Below are positions 17,743 to 26,674 of a stretch of DNA of 64,000 nucleotides, piece by piece. Within the stretch, counting starts at the first letter, position 1. Each line of letters begins with the position of its first letter. The stretch is from Planctomycetota bacterium. Its GTDB lineage: Bacteria > Planctomycetota > Planctomycetia > Pirellulales > PLA5. The stretch is from positions 1 through 64,000 of the forward strand of contig QEVJ01000029.1 of the NCBI GenBank assembly GCA_003576845.1, given 5' to 3'. A program made the translations under genes and the position numbers. The notes below the pieces were generated by a model. The model saw only the letters and a program-made list of their open reading frames with translations, was not told the DNA's origin and did no database searches.

Positions 17743-19005
17743 TCAAGCGACGCAGTCGACCAACGGATACTTTTGCCCAAGAATCGCCTCGCTCGGAGCG
17801 CATAGCCACTTCTCCAGAATGGCCGCGTACACTCCGCGGAAATCGACTTGCATTTTCAGGTTGCCGCGTTCGTCCAAATCGGTAAGGCTGGGTTGCTTGC
17901 CGTGCACCCCGGCTTTGACTCCCGGACCAAATAGGAACATGGGCTGAGCGAGTCCGTGGTCGGTGCCGCCGCTGAAATTCTCTTGCACGCGCCGCCCGAA
18001 CTCACTGTACGTGAGCGTCAACACGCGCTTGTCGTTGCCGCAACGGCAAAGGTCTTCGTAGAAGGCCGAAATCGTCTGGTCGAGTTCGCCCAACAGCGTA
18101 TCCAAACGTCTTGGTTGGTCGGCGTGCGTGTCGTAACCGCCGAAGACTGCGATGCCTTGCGCCGCGTAATAGGCGCGGGCCTGAAGGCCGCTGTTGATCA
18201 ACCCGGCGATCATTCGTACCGAGTTGCCGAACAGCGTGTCGGGATAGCTGACGTTCGTGCGGTACTTGCTGGCCAAGTCGCGGATTCGCTCGCTCGCCGA
18301 GTTCGCGTGGACGGCCGTCTGCTGAACGAATTGCAGGTCGGTCCGTTTCTGCATCGCATCGACCTGGTTGAGTTTGCGATAGAGTTCCTCGCCTTTGGCC
18401 GTCTGCAATCCGCGAAAGCGGAACGAGTCGGGAGACTCGAAGCCGACGCCCGGGTGCGTCTTGCCGGTGATGATCAGCGGCTGCCGCCCCGGCCCGACCG
18501 CTACGTTCAACAGCGGGTCCGGGCAATCGGCGCAGGCGTGATCGAGGTATCGTCCGAGCCAACCGGCCGAGCCAAGTCTTCCGGAGACATTGCGATTGTC
18601 TCCCGCCTCCCAAAAGTCGCGAGAGACAAAGTGACTAAGGTCGAAGTTCGGATAAGCAGTGCCCAGCACCACGGCCATGGCGTTCTGGTCCAGAAGCTTC
18701 TTGAAACCGGTCAACCGTGGATGCAGCGAAACTTCGTCGTTCAGGCGAATCGCCTTCGCCCGGTCGACTGCCAGCGTCGGGCGGTGTTTGCTATAAGCGT
18801 CGTGTCCCAATGGCGGCACAAGGCTCAACCCGTCGGGGCCGCCCGTAAGCAGCAAAGCAACCACGATCCGTTGTTCGGCTGTGTTGTCGCCGCTAGCGCC
18901 GAGAGCCGTGCGCACGAGGAAATCGGGCAAGGCCGAGCCGGCACCCACGATGCCCAAACCGGTGCGGAGCAATTCGCGCCGCGTAGCGACCTGCAGATCG
19001 TTCAT
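17743..19005 (-). CDS. Tat-exported DUF1501 protein (pair 1)
   Basis: A 420-residue DUF1501 protein with a twin-arginine signal (ATRRELLRTGLG). Landmarks are LLLTGGPDGLS, NFDLSHFVSRDFWEA, GGYDTHADQ, YSEFGRRVQENFSGGTDHG and a C-terminal KYPLVDCVA. The ribosome site AAGGAG lies 8 bases before ATG 19005. A cluster of cysteines (HACADCPDP and LCRCGND) distinguishes it from the other three copies. It is the partner of the DUF1800 gene 99 bases upstream. As for the others, the enzymatic activity is not known. Confidence 0.9.
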   Translation of the reverse strand: MNDLQVATRRELLRTGLGIVGAGSALPDFLVRTALGASGDNTAEQRIVVALLLTGGPDGLSLVPPLGHDAYSKHRPTLAVDRAKAIRLNDEVSLHPRLTGFKKLLDQNAMAVVLGTAYPNFDLSHFVSRDFWEAGDNRNVSGRLGSAGWLGRYLDHACADCPDPLLNVAVGPGRQPLIITGKTHPGVGFESPDSFRFRGLQTAKGEELYRKLNQVDAMQKRTDLQFVQQTAVHANSASERIRDLASKYRTNVSYPDTLFGNSVRMIAGLINSGLQARAYYAAQGIAVFGGYDTHADQPRRLDTLLGELDQTISAFYEDLCRCGNDKRVLTLTYSEFGRRVQENFSGGTDHGLAQPMFLFGPGVKAGVHGKQPSLTDLDERGNLKMQVDFRGVYAAILEKWLCAPSEAILGQKYPLVDCVA

Positions 19006-19104
19006 ATCGAAACTCCTTGCCGGGGAAACCTGTGTCTAGTCGAACTCGTTATCATGGGGCGTCTGGACAGACGTTCCCCAACCACCTTGGACTCAATGCG
19101 GGCG

Positions 19105-21366
19105 TCAGTTGAACTGATAGTCCGGTATGCTGAGCATCACGATCAGCAACTCTTGCAATTTCGCGTTCGTTTCGTCGCGCCGACTAGACCATTGGTCGGC
19201 GGCAGGTAAGTCGCGCTCCAGGTCCGCGAAATCTTTCAACCGCTCCTCCGCCAGTGGCGGCGAAAAACACGCCTTGGACAGATAGCCGGCGGGATGCGAT
19301 ACCGCCTCCGGACCGCCGGCTTGTACGAACGCCACGAGGTCCACTCCGGACCGGCCGGGCTGGGGAACGCCGCGAACCGCGTCCGCGACGGCGTTGTATC
19401 TCGTGAACAGCCGCGCCGTGCTAATCCAACTCTGTCCATACCGCCAGCCTTTGACATCCGGCGGCTCGAACACGTCCTGACCCATTTCGCGCAACGCGCC
19501 CTCCAAGCCGCCGTAATTTGACAGTCGCTTGACGCCCAAATCGCGCAACGCGCCCACGGCTAGCTGGATGGGACACTTGATTTGAGTCCCCACGGCGCGG
19601 GCACCGTAGAACTCCGCGGATAAGAACAGATTCTTGAGCGCCGGTTCGAGTTCATAGTTGTGGTACCGCAATACCGTCGCCAATCGATCGACGGTCTCCG
19701 TCGACGGCTCGTCGTAGGCGAAGAACTCCCACAGCTTTGTCGACACGAACCGCGCCGTCGCCGGCTGTGCGAGGATCAACCGCACCAGATCGTCGCCGTT
19801 CCACGGCCCCTTCGCGCCAAATACCGTCTTTTCGTCCGTGTCGTGCGCGCTCTGCACAACGCGAAACGATCCGGCGCCGTCGAACGTATACCCCGTAAGC
19901 GTCCGGGCCGCCTGGACGATGTCCGCTTCCGTGTAGCCCTGATTCACCCCCATCGAGAACAACTCCATGATCTCGCGGGCCAAGTTTTCGTTCGGGCTTC
20001 CCTTGACGTTGCGGTTGTTGTCGAGATAGCGAAGCATCGCGGGATCGTGAACGACGCCGTAGAGCAAGGCCCCGAAGTTCCCGGCCGCGTTCTCGCGCAG
20101 CAACTGGTTTTGGTGGTACATCGCGTAGCTGTTCTGCACGACGCTGTCTTGCGTCGCGAAATGCCCGTGCCAGAGCAGTGTGAGCTTTTCCTGCAGCGGT
20201 CGCGGCGACTCGACCATTCGCTTGAGCCACCATTGCCGCAGTTGCCCCATCTGGCCGCGCTCCACTCCGGCTCTTGCGCCGGCCACTTGTCCGCGAATGA
20301 AGTCGCCCCGCAATTTGCCTTCGAGCGCGTCTGCCGGAATCGGAGGCACGACCTCGAACGGCGCGTCGGCCGCAGGGCGTCGATAGAACTCGACCAGGTG
20401 GTCGACCGCCTTATAGAGCCCCATGGCGCACAGCGCATCGACTTCCTGTGGCGTCCCCCCGAATCCGGCGCGCACCAGCAGATGCCGCGCCTTCTCACGA
20501 TTCCATTCTTGAGGGGGTAACGGCGTCAAACCGCCGATCGCCGCCGCGCGCAACGGGTAAATCTCCGCGGTTGCCGCTTCGATTTCGGCATTCTTGCGTG
20601 CAATCCGCTGATCGGCAGCCGCCTTAACCGCCTGCTGAGCCTTGACGAACTCTGCCAGTCGCGATTTCGACTGGGCGTCGGTTTCCACCGCCGCAATGCG
20701 ACCCGCGATGTCTGCGGCGCCCGCCGCCTGTTCGACGAGCTGGTGTGTCGTCGAAATCTGCACGGCAGCCCATTGCTGCCGCTCCCATGCCGCTAGGCAC
20801 TGGCTTTCGAACACGGCCTTGCGAGCCGCGTCGGCGTCTGCGGTCCCGGCCTTCTCGGCGTCCTGCGCCTTGATTTCCAGGACCGCACACTCGGCCGCAC
20901 GGCGGGCGGCCATCTTGTCGCGGTAGGCATCTTCCGATGGATAAAGCTGGTCGGTCGCCCGATTGGCTGTGTCGGTCTCGGTCATGAGCCGTTCGGCCGC
21001 AGACCGCATTGTCGCCGACTTCTGTTCGAGTTCCTTGCGGACCGCTTCAACGTCGCTGCCCGCCGCCTCGGCATTCTTCAGCGCACCTTGGAGGGCAATC
21101 AAGCTTTGCAATACCTCTTCGGTCCGCTGCCGCTCGGATCGCGCGATCTCGCGAGTTGCCGATCGAGACATCTCGAGCGAATTCCACTCCGTCCAAATCG
21201 CCCCCTCTTCGTCGGCCGCCTTCTTTGCAGCGGCTTCAGCTGCAGTTAGATCGGCGGCAGCGACGCGGGTCGCCGAGCACACGATCAAGGCCATGCCGAC
21301 GAACGTGGACATCGCAACGAACCGCCGTCGACATTTCCACTTCGCTCGCAATCGTTTCGCTAGCAT
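19105..21366 (-). CDS. DUF1800 protein with coiled-coil N-terminus (pair 1)
   Basis: A 753-residue exported protein and the first gene of the long minus-strand run. The signal peptide is followed by a charged helical region (about 38-272) rich in Ala, Glu, Gln and Lys, with more varied sequence than the alanine-rich coil of pair 2. DUF1800 starts near residue 287 (REKARHLLVRAGFGGTPQE) and includes LLWHGHFATQD, LRYLDNNRNVKGSPNEN and LTGYTFDG. The start ATG 21366 has GGAGGG 8 bases upstream. A sigma-70-type promoter lies at 21471-21500. The coil-plus-DUF1800 layout is shared only with pair 2, suggesting those two arose by local duplication. Confidence 0.9.
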   Translation of the reverse strand: MLAKRLRAKWKCRRRFVAMSTFVGMALIVCSATRVAAADLTAAEAAAKKAADEEGAIWTEWNSLEMSRSATREIARSERQRTEEVLQSLIALQGALKNAEAAGSDVEAVRKELEQKSATMRSAAERLMTETDTANRATDQLYPSEDAYRDKMAARRAAECAVLEIKAQDAEKAGTADADAARKAVFESQCLAAWERQQWAAVQISTTHQLVEQAAGAADIAGRIAAVETDAQSKSRLAEFVKAQQAVKAAADQRIARKNAEIEAATAEIYPLRAAAIGGLTPLPPQEWNREKARHLLVRAGFGGTPQEVDALCAMGLYKAVDHLVEFYRRPAADAPFEVVPPIPADALEGKLRGDFIRGQVAGARAGVERGQMGQLRQWWLKRMVESPRPLQEKLTLLWHGHFATQDSVVQNSYAMYHQNQLLRENAAGNFGALLYGVVHDPAMLRYLDNNRNVKGSPNENLAREIMELFSMGVNQGYTEADIVQAARTLTGYTFDGAGSFRVVQSAHDTDEKTVFGAKGPWNGDDLVRLILAQPATARFVSTKLWEFFAYDEPSTETVDRLATVLRYHNYELEPALKNLFLSAEFYGARAVGTQIKCPIQLAVGALRDLGVKRLSNYGGLEGALREMGQDVFEPPDVKGWRYGQSWISTARLFTRYNAVADAVRGVPQPGRSGVDLVAFVQAGGPEAVSHPAGYLSKACFSPPLAEERLKDFADLERDLPAADQWSSRRDETNAKLQELLIVMLSIPDYQFN

Positions 21367-21705
21367 GTTCGCGCCCTCCTAGGACGAAGTTTGACGGAAA
21401 GCCTGTGGTGCGATGGGGAATCGGTTCCGATTCGCAAGGCTGCCGATTCCCGGTCCCCGCTCGATCGCTTATTATACATAAACCAGACTTGATTTATCAA
21501 CTTTGTGTGAGGTTAAGCCGACACCGGCACGCTTGTCAATACCCTCGCGCGAAAAACGGGGACGCTCCGGATCGAGGCCACCCCACCCCACCCCTTTTCT
21601 TAAATGCCGCCAGCTTGGACCGAACCCGCAATGGCGACGAGCGCTCGCCGCGTCAGGCCACCGCCATTTTTTTCCCATGCCCGCCATTTTCTTAAGGAGC
21701 TACCC
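21367..21705. other. Divergent intergenic region
   Basis: This 339-base gap separates the minus-strand DUF1800/DUF1501 run from the plus-strand esterase gene. It is AT-rich at 21470-21515, where the leftward promoter lies. The part from 21515 to 21690 has no convincing gene. A strong ribosome site (AAGGAG) for the rightward gene ends it. I could not identify a good rightward promoter. Confidence 0.7.
21471..21500 (-). promoter_or_regulatory. Sigma-70-type promoter of the NO dismutase/DUF1800 run
   Basis: On the minus strand TTGATA (21495-21500) and TATAAT (21471-21476) are separated by 18 bases. Transcription should start near 21464, about 100 bases before the ATG at 21366. The -35 overlaps a perfect palindrome, TTGATTTATCAA (21489-21500), which could be an operator. 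The surrounding DNA is markedly AT-rich for this genome. Confidence 0.7.
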
Positions 21706-24309
21706 ATGAACTCCCCATCCTGCCCTCGACCGTTCACCGGTGTTGTCGGCTTGACCGTTCTCTGGGTTTGCACTTTCCACCTGCTATGTTCGGTTTCGTT
21801 CGCCAGAGCCCAGGAACTCGTCAGAACACGGCGATTTGACGCCGCGTCGGCGCGTGAAGCGCGAACCTGGCAAGGCGAAACTCGCGAACGCCTTTGGATG
21901 TTGCTCGCCGGCGGCAAGCGGCCGGCCATTCCCGCTCCCGACGCGCAAGTCCTTCGTCGCGAAGTAGTTTCCCGCGGCGGCTACGTGCTTGAAGAACTGT
22001 CCCTGAAGACGCTCGACGACCGCCGCGCCCACGTGTGGGTCGCGATTCCCGCGCGGCGCGTCGGTACCCTTCCGGCCGTGCTTACGATCCACGGACACGG
22101 CGGAACGGGCGAGCAGATCGTCCGCGGCCAGGGCCTGTATTGGTACGGCCGCGCGTTGATCGAAATGGGCTACGTGGTCGTCGCGCCCGACGTGGGTTCG
22201 CACGAATTGCAACACAAACAGTGGACGCTGATGGGCGAACGTGTGTGGGATTGCCTGCGGGCGCTCGACTATGTGGAAACGCGCGACGAGGTGGATCGTA
22301 AACGGCTGGCCGTGGCCGGCCTGTCCCTTGGAGGTGAGACGGCGATGTACGTCGCGGCGCTCGACGAGCGGATCCAAGTCGCTTGTTGTAGCGGGTGGCT
22401 TACGACCGTGGCGAACATGGAAAACGGACATTGCGATTGCTGGCAAGTGCCGGGGTTCAAACAGGAATTCGACTTCGCCGACGTTTACGCCTGTGTCGCG
22501 CCTAGGCCGATCGTGTTCGAGATCGGCCAGCGCGAGCGGGCACCGGGCGGATTTCCCGTCGAAGCCGCGAAGACAGTATTCGAAGACCTCTCGCGAAGCT
22601 ATCGCGTCTTTGGCGCGGCGGAACAGGCAACGTTGATGATCCACCCGGACGGCCACGTATTCGATGGCACGCAGTTCTGGCCACGGTTGCGTGGAGCCGT
22701 CGGGACCGCGCATCCATGGCCCTCGCCGACCGGCGACGCAAACATAGCACCGTCCAAGCCGGTCGATACGACGGAATTGCTCCGCCGCGGGGAAATCGGC
22801 CGGCGAGCTCGGGCCCGCGCGCTCGGCGTGTTCGACGGATGGTGGGCGACGCGCGATGAGACGACTGGCCTGTTCCCGCGCCGCCTGGATCAGCCCGTCT
22901 GGGCGCCCCAGGACAACGCGGCCGACATGTTACCCTTCCTCTTTCTTACGGCACACTACCTGGCGCCAGAAAGGCTCGCCGAACTAACGCCGATCCTCGA
23001 ACGGGAACAAAAGCTCACGAATCGCATGGGACCACTGCCGGACTGGTACGACATCCCCGCACGGCGCTTCGTGTACGAGCAGCCCGACGTGCATCGCGCG
23101 ATCTTCAACGCCGCGGAGTATTGCAAGGACGGTCTGCTGCCGATGACCGAAGTCATGGGACCGGGACCGTGGTTGGCGCGGATGCGGGAGCTCGTCGACG
23201 CGGTTTGGCAGCACGCCCCGATCGAAAGCGACTTCGGCAAACTCCCTGCCGACGACACTGAAGTCAACGGCGATCTGTTGCAGACTCTCGCGCGGTTGTA
23301 TTGCACGACGGAGGACCGGAAGTATTTCGACTGGGCGGCTCGGCTCGGCGATGCCTATTGCTCGGAAGTGTTGCCGAGAAACGGCGGTCTGCCGCCACAC
23401 CGCTGGGATTTCGCCGCCCATCGTCCGATCGTCGACATATTGAATCTAAACGACCACGGCAACGAGCTGATCGGCGGTCTCGCGGAGTTGTACGTCGTTT
23501 CTCAAAAGGTGGATCCATCCCGCGCCGAACGGTATCGCCCTCCCTTGCTCGCGATGTTTCGGCGTCTTTCCGAGCGGGCGCGCAACGAGGATGGCTTGTG
23601 GTTCGCGGCGCTAAAAGCCTCGACCGCGGAACCGACGAATCGGGCGACGCCCGACACGTGGGGTTATCCGCTCGCCGCGATGGCGGCGTTTGCAGCAGCC
23701 GCGCGGGACGCAACGCTCGCTGAGAACGTCCGATGCGCTCTGGCGCGCATCGACCAGCCGCGCTATGCGGTTTGGTCGGGCGCGGATTCCTATGCCGACT
23801 CGATCGAGGGCGGATTGATACTGCTCAACCGATTCCCCGAGCCGACGCTGCAATCCTGGCTCGAAAAGACGCTGCCGCTGTTCCTTGCCAAGCAACGCGA
23901 CGATGGGATCGTCGAGGGCTGGTACGGCGACGGAAACTATGCGCGAACGGCCCTCATGGTCGGCCAATATTATTCGCGCGGCGCTTCGATCGTACCCTGG
24001 CGCGACGACGTGCGGTTCGGGGCGGACGCCGACGCGAATACATTTCGGATGGCGATCCAAGCCGACAAGCCGTGGCGCGGCGTCGTGCGGTTCGACACGC
24101 CGCGCCATCGGCTCAACTTGCACTTGCCGGTAAATTATCCCCGGCTCAACGAGTTTCCCGAGTGGTACGTCGTCGAACCCGGCGCGACGTATGAAATATC
24201 CGTCAACGGAGAACCGTCTCGGCGCGTTAGTGCCGAATCTCTAGCGACGGGTTTTGCGATCGACGTCGCGGGGAACCAAGTCGTGGAAATCGTCGTGCGC
24301 CGCCAATGA
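21706..24309 (+). CDS. Exported alpha/beta hydrolase fused to an alpha-toroid glycosidase-like domain
   Basis: An 867-residue exported protein. Residues about 35-345 form an alpha/beta hydrolase of the acetyl-esterase type: IHGHGGTGEQ (oxyanion region), GLSLGGE (nucleophile Ser), a later Asp, and HPDGHVF carrying the catalytic His. The rest (about 370-780) looks like an all-helical toroid of the kind found in unsaturated-glucuronyl hydrolases and similar glycosidases (NGDLLQTLARLYC, WGYPLAAMAAFAAA, SYADSIEGGLILLNRFPE in part), ending in a small beta domain. This suggests a two-activity enzyme on acetylated sugars; the substrate is inference. The start at 21706 has a strong AAGGAG site 7 bases upstream and begins the signal peptide. 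It faces the minus-strand run divergently. Confidence 0.8.
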   Translation: MNSPSCPRPFTGVVGLTVLWVCTFHLLCSVSFARAQELVRTRRFDAASAREARTWQGETRERLWMLLAGGKRPAIPAPDAQVLRREVVSRGGYVLEELSLKTLDDRRAHVWVAIPARRVGTLPAVLTIHGHGGTGEQIVRGQGLYWYGRALIEMGYVVVAPDVGSHELQHKQWTLMGERVWDCLRALDYVETRDEVDRKRLAVAGLSLGGETAMYVAALDERIQVACCSGWLTTVANMENGHCDCWQVPGFKQEFDFADVYACVAPRPIVFEIGQRERAPGGFPVEAAKTVFEDLSRSYRVFGAAEQATLMIHPDGHVFDGTQFWPRLRGAVGTAHPWPSPTGDANIAPSKPVDTTELLRRGEIGRRARARALGVFDGWWATRDETTGLFPRRLDQPVWAPQDNAADMLPFLFLTAHYLAPERLAELTPILEREQKLTNRMGPLPDWYDIPARRFVYEQPDVHRAIFNAAEYCKDGLLPMTEVMGPGPWLARMRELVDAVWQHAPIESDFGKLPADDTEVNGDLLQTLARLYCTTEDRKYFDWAARLGDAYCSEVLPRNGGLPPHRWDFAAHRPIVDILNLNDHGNELIGGLAELYVVSQKVDPSRAERYRPPLLAMFRRLSERARNEDGLWFAALKASTAEPTNRATPDTWGYPLAAMAAFAAAARDATLAENVRCALARIDQPRYAVWSGADSYADSIEGGLILLNRFPEPTLQSWLEKTLPLFLAKQRDDGIVEGWYGDGNYARTALMVGQYYSRGASIVPWRDDVRFGADADANTFRMAIQADKPWRGVVRFDTPRHRLNLHLPVNYPRLNEFPEWYVVEPGATYEISVNGEPSRRVSAESLATGFAIDVAGNQVVEIVVRRQ

Positions 24310-24493
24310 AGCAACAATTGATTTCGCGACCCGCTCAACGGAATCTCAAGAGCGTATACCGCACCTATAGCAACGGCGCAGCAAGGCTCCTATTTGTCGG
24401 TATCAAGCGTTGCCCTAGGTCCAAACCAGCACCGCCGCGACGTTTCCGCGTGCGGTTACCGGAGGCTCATCGTTCGTACTTCGACGAATACCG

Positions 24494-25480
24494 TCACCGT
24501 CCGTCCGCGCGCCGAAGCCAGTCGTCCGCGTTCTGACGTAACTGCGCTGCGTCACCGGCGCCCCGATGAACGACTAGCCGATACGCCACCTTCGCCGGGG
24601 TTTCCGGTTGAAGCGTCGCCGCGTCCGCTTCGGGCGAGCCGACGCCCAAGAAACCGTACTCGCGCGTGATCCAGTTCGGATACTTTCCTTCGGTTCCGCG
24701 TTGCGCAAAAACCGCCACACCGCTCGTCCCCTTGGCGCCCTCGAATCGGGCGCTCAGATCGGCCCATGCCATCCGCTTGAGATTTGCGTCTTCGTGCAGC
24801 TTTCCGCTGTCGGCGATAACCGCGGTTTCCTTTCGCGGCGCGAACCGCAGGCTCAAGCCGCCATAGCCCTTGCCCTCCGCGCCGCCGAGCGTCACCGGCC
24901 GTTCGAGAGCCGTCAGCGTTAGCTGAAAGTCAATGGTTCGCTCGTCGCCGCGTGTCGCCTGGACCACGAACCGAACCTCTTCCTTGACGATTCGCCGCTC
25001 CCCTACATACCAGCCATTTTCGACCGCCAGCACGGCGCGCTCGGCGCCAACAGACCGCTCAATCCACCGCTCGAAGTGCTGACGTATACCGCGGAGCATC
25101 CACAGATCGTATTGCTTCCCGTCGACCGCGACGTGCGGCCACGCCCAGAACAGCCCACGGTGGTGAAAGTGATCGCGGGGAAAGTCGTCGGTGAGCGTTT
25201 CGCCATCGAGACCGTAGAGCGGATGCACGTAGGTGCTTCGCCGACGGTCGCGCGGCGCCTCGCGGTGCTCGCGGATGCCGTGATTGTAGACGAACACCGG
25301 ACGATCGCGTTCCCACAGACCGAGCGCCCCCGCGTCAACCGCGGCAAAATGAAAGCGGTTGCTACCGGCCGAATCGGCGGCGGGCTTGTCGTCAGCGGCG
25401 ACCGAATAGGGTGTCGCCCCGAGAAGGACAACCAGCACAACCGGCAGTGCCGGCCAGGCAGGAGATGATGCGGAGTTCAT
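24494..25480 (-). CDS. Exported DUF6807 (PmoA-like) protein, copy 2
   Basis: A 328-residue exported protein of the DUF6807/PmoA-like family, often found with planctomycete sugar-utilisation genes. Landmarks are FVYNHGIREHREAP, YVHPLYGLDGETLTDDFPRDHFHHRGLFWAW in parts, and a C-terminal VAYRLVVHRG. The His cluster DHFHHRG is a likely ligand-binding site; the reaction is unknown. Its first 89 bases overlap the 3' end of the preceding DUF6807 gene in another frame. It converges on the esterase gene, with 184 bases between that hold nothing I recognise. Confidence 0.85.
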   Translation of the reverse strand: MNSASSPAWPALPVVLVVLLGATPYSVAADDKPAADSAGSNRFHFAAVDAGALGLWERDRPVFVYNHGIREHREAPRDRRRSTYVHPLYGLDGETLTDDFPRDHFHHRGLFWAWPHVAVDGKQYDLWMLRGIRQHFERWIERSVGAERAVLAVENGWYVGERRIVKEEVRFVVQATRGDERTIDFQLTLTALERPVTLGGAEGKGYGGLSLRFAPRKETAVIADSGKLHEDANLKRMAWADLSARFEGAKGTSGVAVFAQRGTEGKYPNWITREYGFLGVGSPEADAATLQPETPAKVAYRLVVHRGAGDAAQLRQNADDWLRRADGR

Positions 25481-26558
25481 CGTTGCTAACCTTGCGGTGA
25501 TTCGTTTGCGACGCGCGACGGCTCGTCCGCGCGCTCCTCACATTCGCGCCTTCACAGTAGTCCTTATAGCGTTCTGCGACGCGACCGCCGAGCACGTCGC
25601 CGCGATGCACGAGCACGCCAACGCGCTGAGAAAGCGATTCTCCCTTACTCAGGACGAACGGGCGGCCGCTCTTCGAGTCTTCCCGTCGAGGGCCGAACGT
25701 ACCGTAATCGCGGGTCAGCCAGCGATGGGGATGCGCATTGCCGGGGTGACTCAACAGAGCCAAACCCTCCGTGCGCCCAGCGACGGTATTCGAATAATCG
25801 ACCCATTGGGCAACCTTACCATTGGTTTGCGACTGGTTTTTCCCGCCGTTTGAATCGACGATCGTTCCACCTTCGTCGACGGACCACTCCTTCGCCATCC
25901 GAACGTAAGGCCAGGCATAATGCACAGCGTCGCTGACGAATCGCACGTCGCCGTAGCTCGCCGTCAGCGTAAACGTGAGGTCCATGAAATACTCGCCGTC
26001 GCCCAGTGCAACGAACTTCACTTCCCGCCGCTCGTCGACTACGGGGACTTTCTCGTCCATCTCCCAAACGAGTCGCATTACGGCGCTCGCACGATTGCCT
26101 TCGACGTCGCCGAGCGAAAAGTCAACGTGCCGCACGCGGTCGCGGAATGCGCCCTTCTCGTCCTTGCCCTCGCGGCGCGAGTAATAGGCGTCGTAAAGCG
26201 AAACCTTCCGCCGACCGGCAAGTTCGACGGTATCTGCAAACCACAACGACCGGTGGTGAGGATATGGCTCGGTTTTATCGACGGTCAACGCTCGCCCCGA
26301 CGGACTTCGTAGCGGGTAAAAATGCGGCAGATCGACGTCCGTCCCGTGGCGATAGGTGACGGCTTCTCGGCCATCGATGAGAAATACGACTTCGGCCCTC
26401 GGGTCGTCTCGTCGAACCTCGACGCGTGGCTCGGCAGCCAAGCCGATTTGCGTCACCAACATACCCAGCGCCAGCGCCGCCAAGAAGCCGGCGTCTCGGC
26501 GTCGCTCCGCGAGTCGGCTAGTCGCCGCGGCTTTCTTCAGTAGCGCCATCTCAATCAT
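25392..26558 (-). CDS. Exported DUF6807 (PmoA-like) protein, copy 1
   Basis: A 388-residue paralogue of the next gene, with a different front half: DGREAVTYRHG, DLPHFYPLRSPSGRALT in part, and EPYPHHRSLWFADT, where the PHHRS cluster corresponds to DHFHHRG in copy 2. The family core ends near residue 345 (RVAERYKDYCEG). The last 40 residues overlap the next gene, look unrelated to the family and are probably the result of a lost stop codon. ATG 26558 is preferred because GGAG lies 6 bases upstream; a TTG 12 bases earlier has no site. Its own promoter is at 26646-26674, divergent from an oxidoreductase gene. Confidence 0.83.
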   Translation of the reverse strand: MIEMALLKKAAATSRLAERRRDAGFLAALALGMLVTQIGLAAEPRVEVRRDDPRAEVVFLIDGREAVTYRHGTDVDLPHFYPLRSPSGRALTVDKTEPYPHHRSLWFADTVELAGRRKVSLYDAYYSRREGKDEKGAFRDRVRHVDFSLGDVEGNRASAVMRLVWEMDEKVPVVDERREVKFVALGDGEYFMDLTFTLTASYGDVRFVSDAVHYAWPYVRMAKEWSVDEGGTIVDSNGGKNQSQTNGKVAQWVDYSNTVAGRTEGLALLSHPGNAHPHRWLTRDYGTFGPRREDSKSGRPFVLSKGESLSQRVGVLVHRGDVLGGRVAERYKDYCEGANVRSARTSRRASQTNHRKVSNDELRIISCLAGTAGCAGCPSRGDTLFGRR

Positions 26559-26633
26559 CTTCGACTCCAAACGCGGATGGGTTCCCGTCGTCGGAGACCG
26601 GCGACCCGCGGGTGATTCGCGCCGGACGACATG

Positions 26634-26662
26634 TTGACAATACTACTTATAAGGAGTCTACT
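26634..26662 (+). promoter_or_regulatory. Rightward promoter for the oxidoreductase/enolase genes
   Basis: TTGACA (26634-26639) and TCTACT (26657-26662) are 17 bases apart. Transcription would begin near 26669, about 100 bases before the ATG at 26770. It overlaps the leftward promoter at 26646-26674, so the two directions probably compete or are controlled together. Confidence 0.55.
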
Positions 26663-26674
26663 TTATTATGTAAA
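26646..26674 (-). promoter_or_regulatory. Leftward promoter for the DUF6807 genes
   Basis: On the minus strand TTTACA (26669-26674) and TATAAG (26646-26651) are 17 bases apart, with the ATG about 90 bases downstream. The -35 lies within the inverted repeat CTTTATTATGTAAAG (26661-26675), which has 5-base arms; a similar repeat occurs at 34811-34825. Confidence 0.6.
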
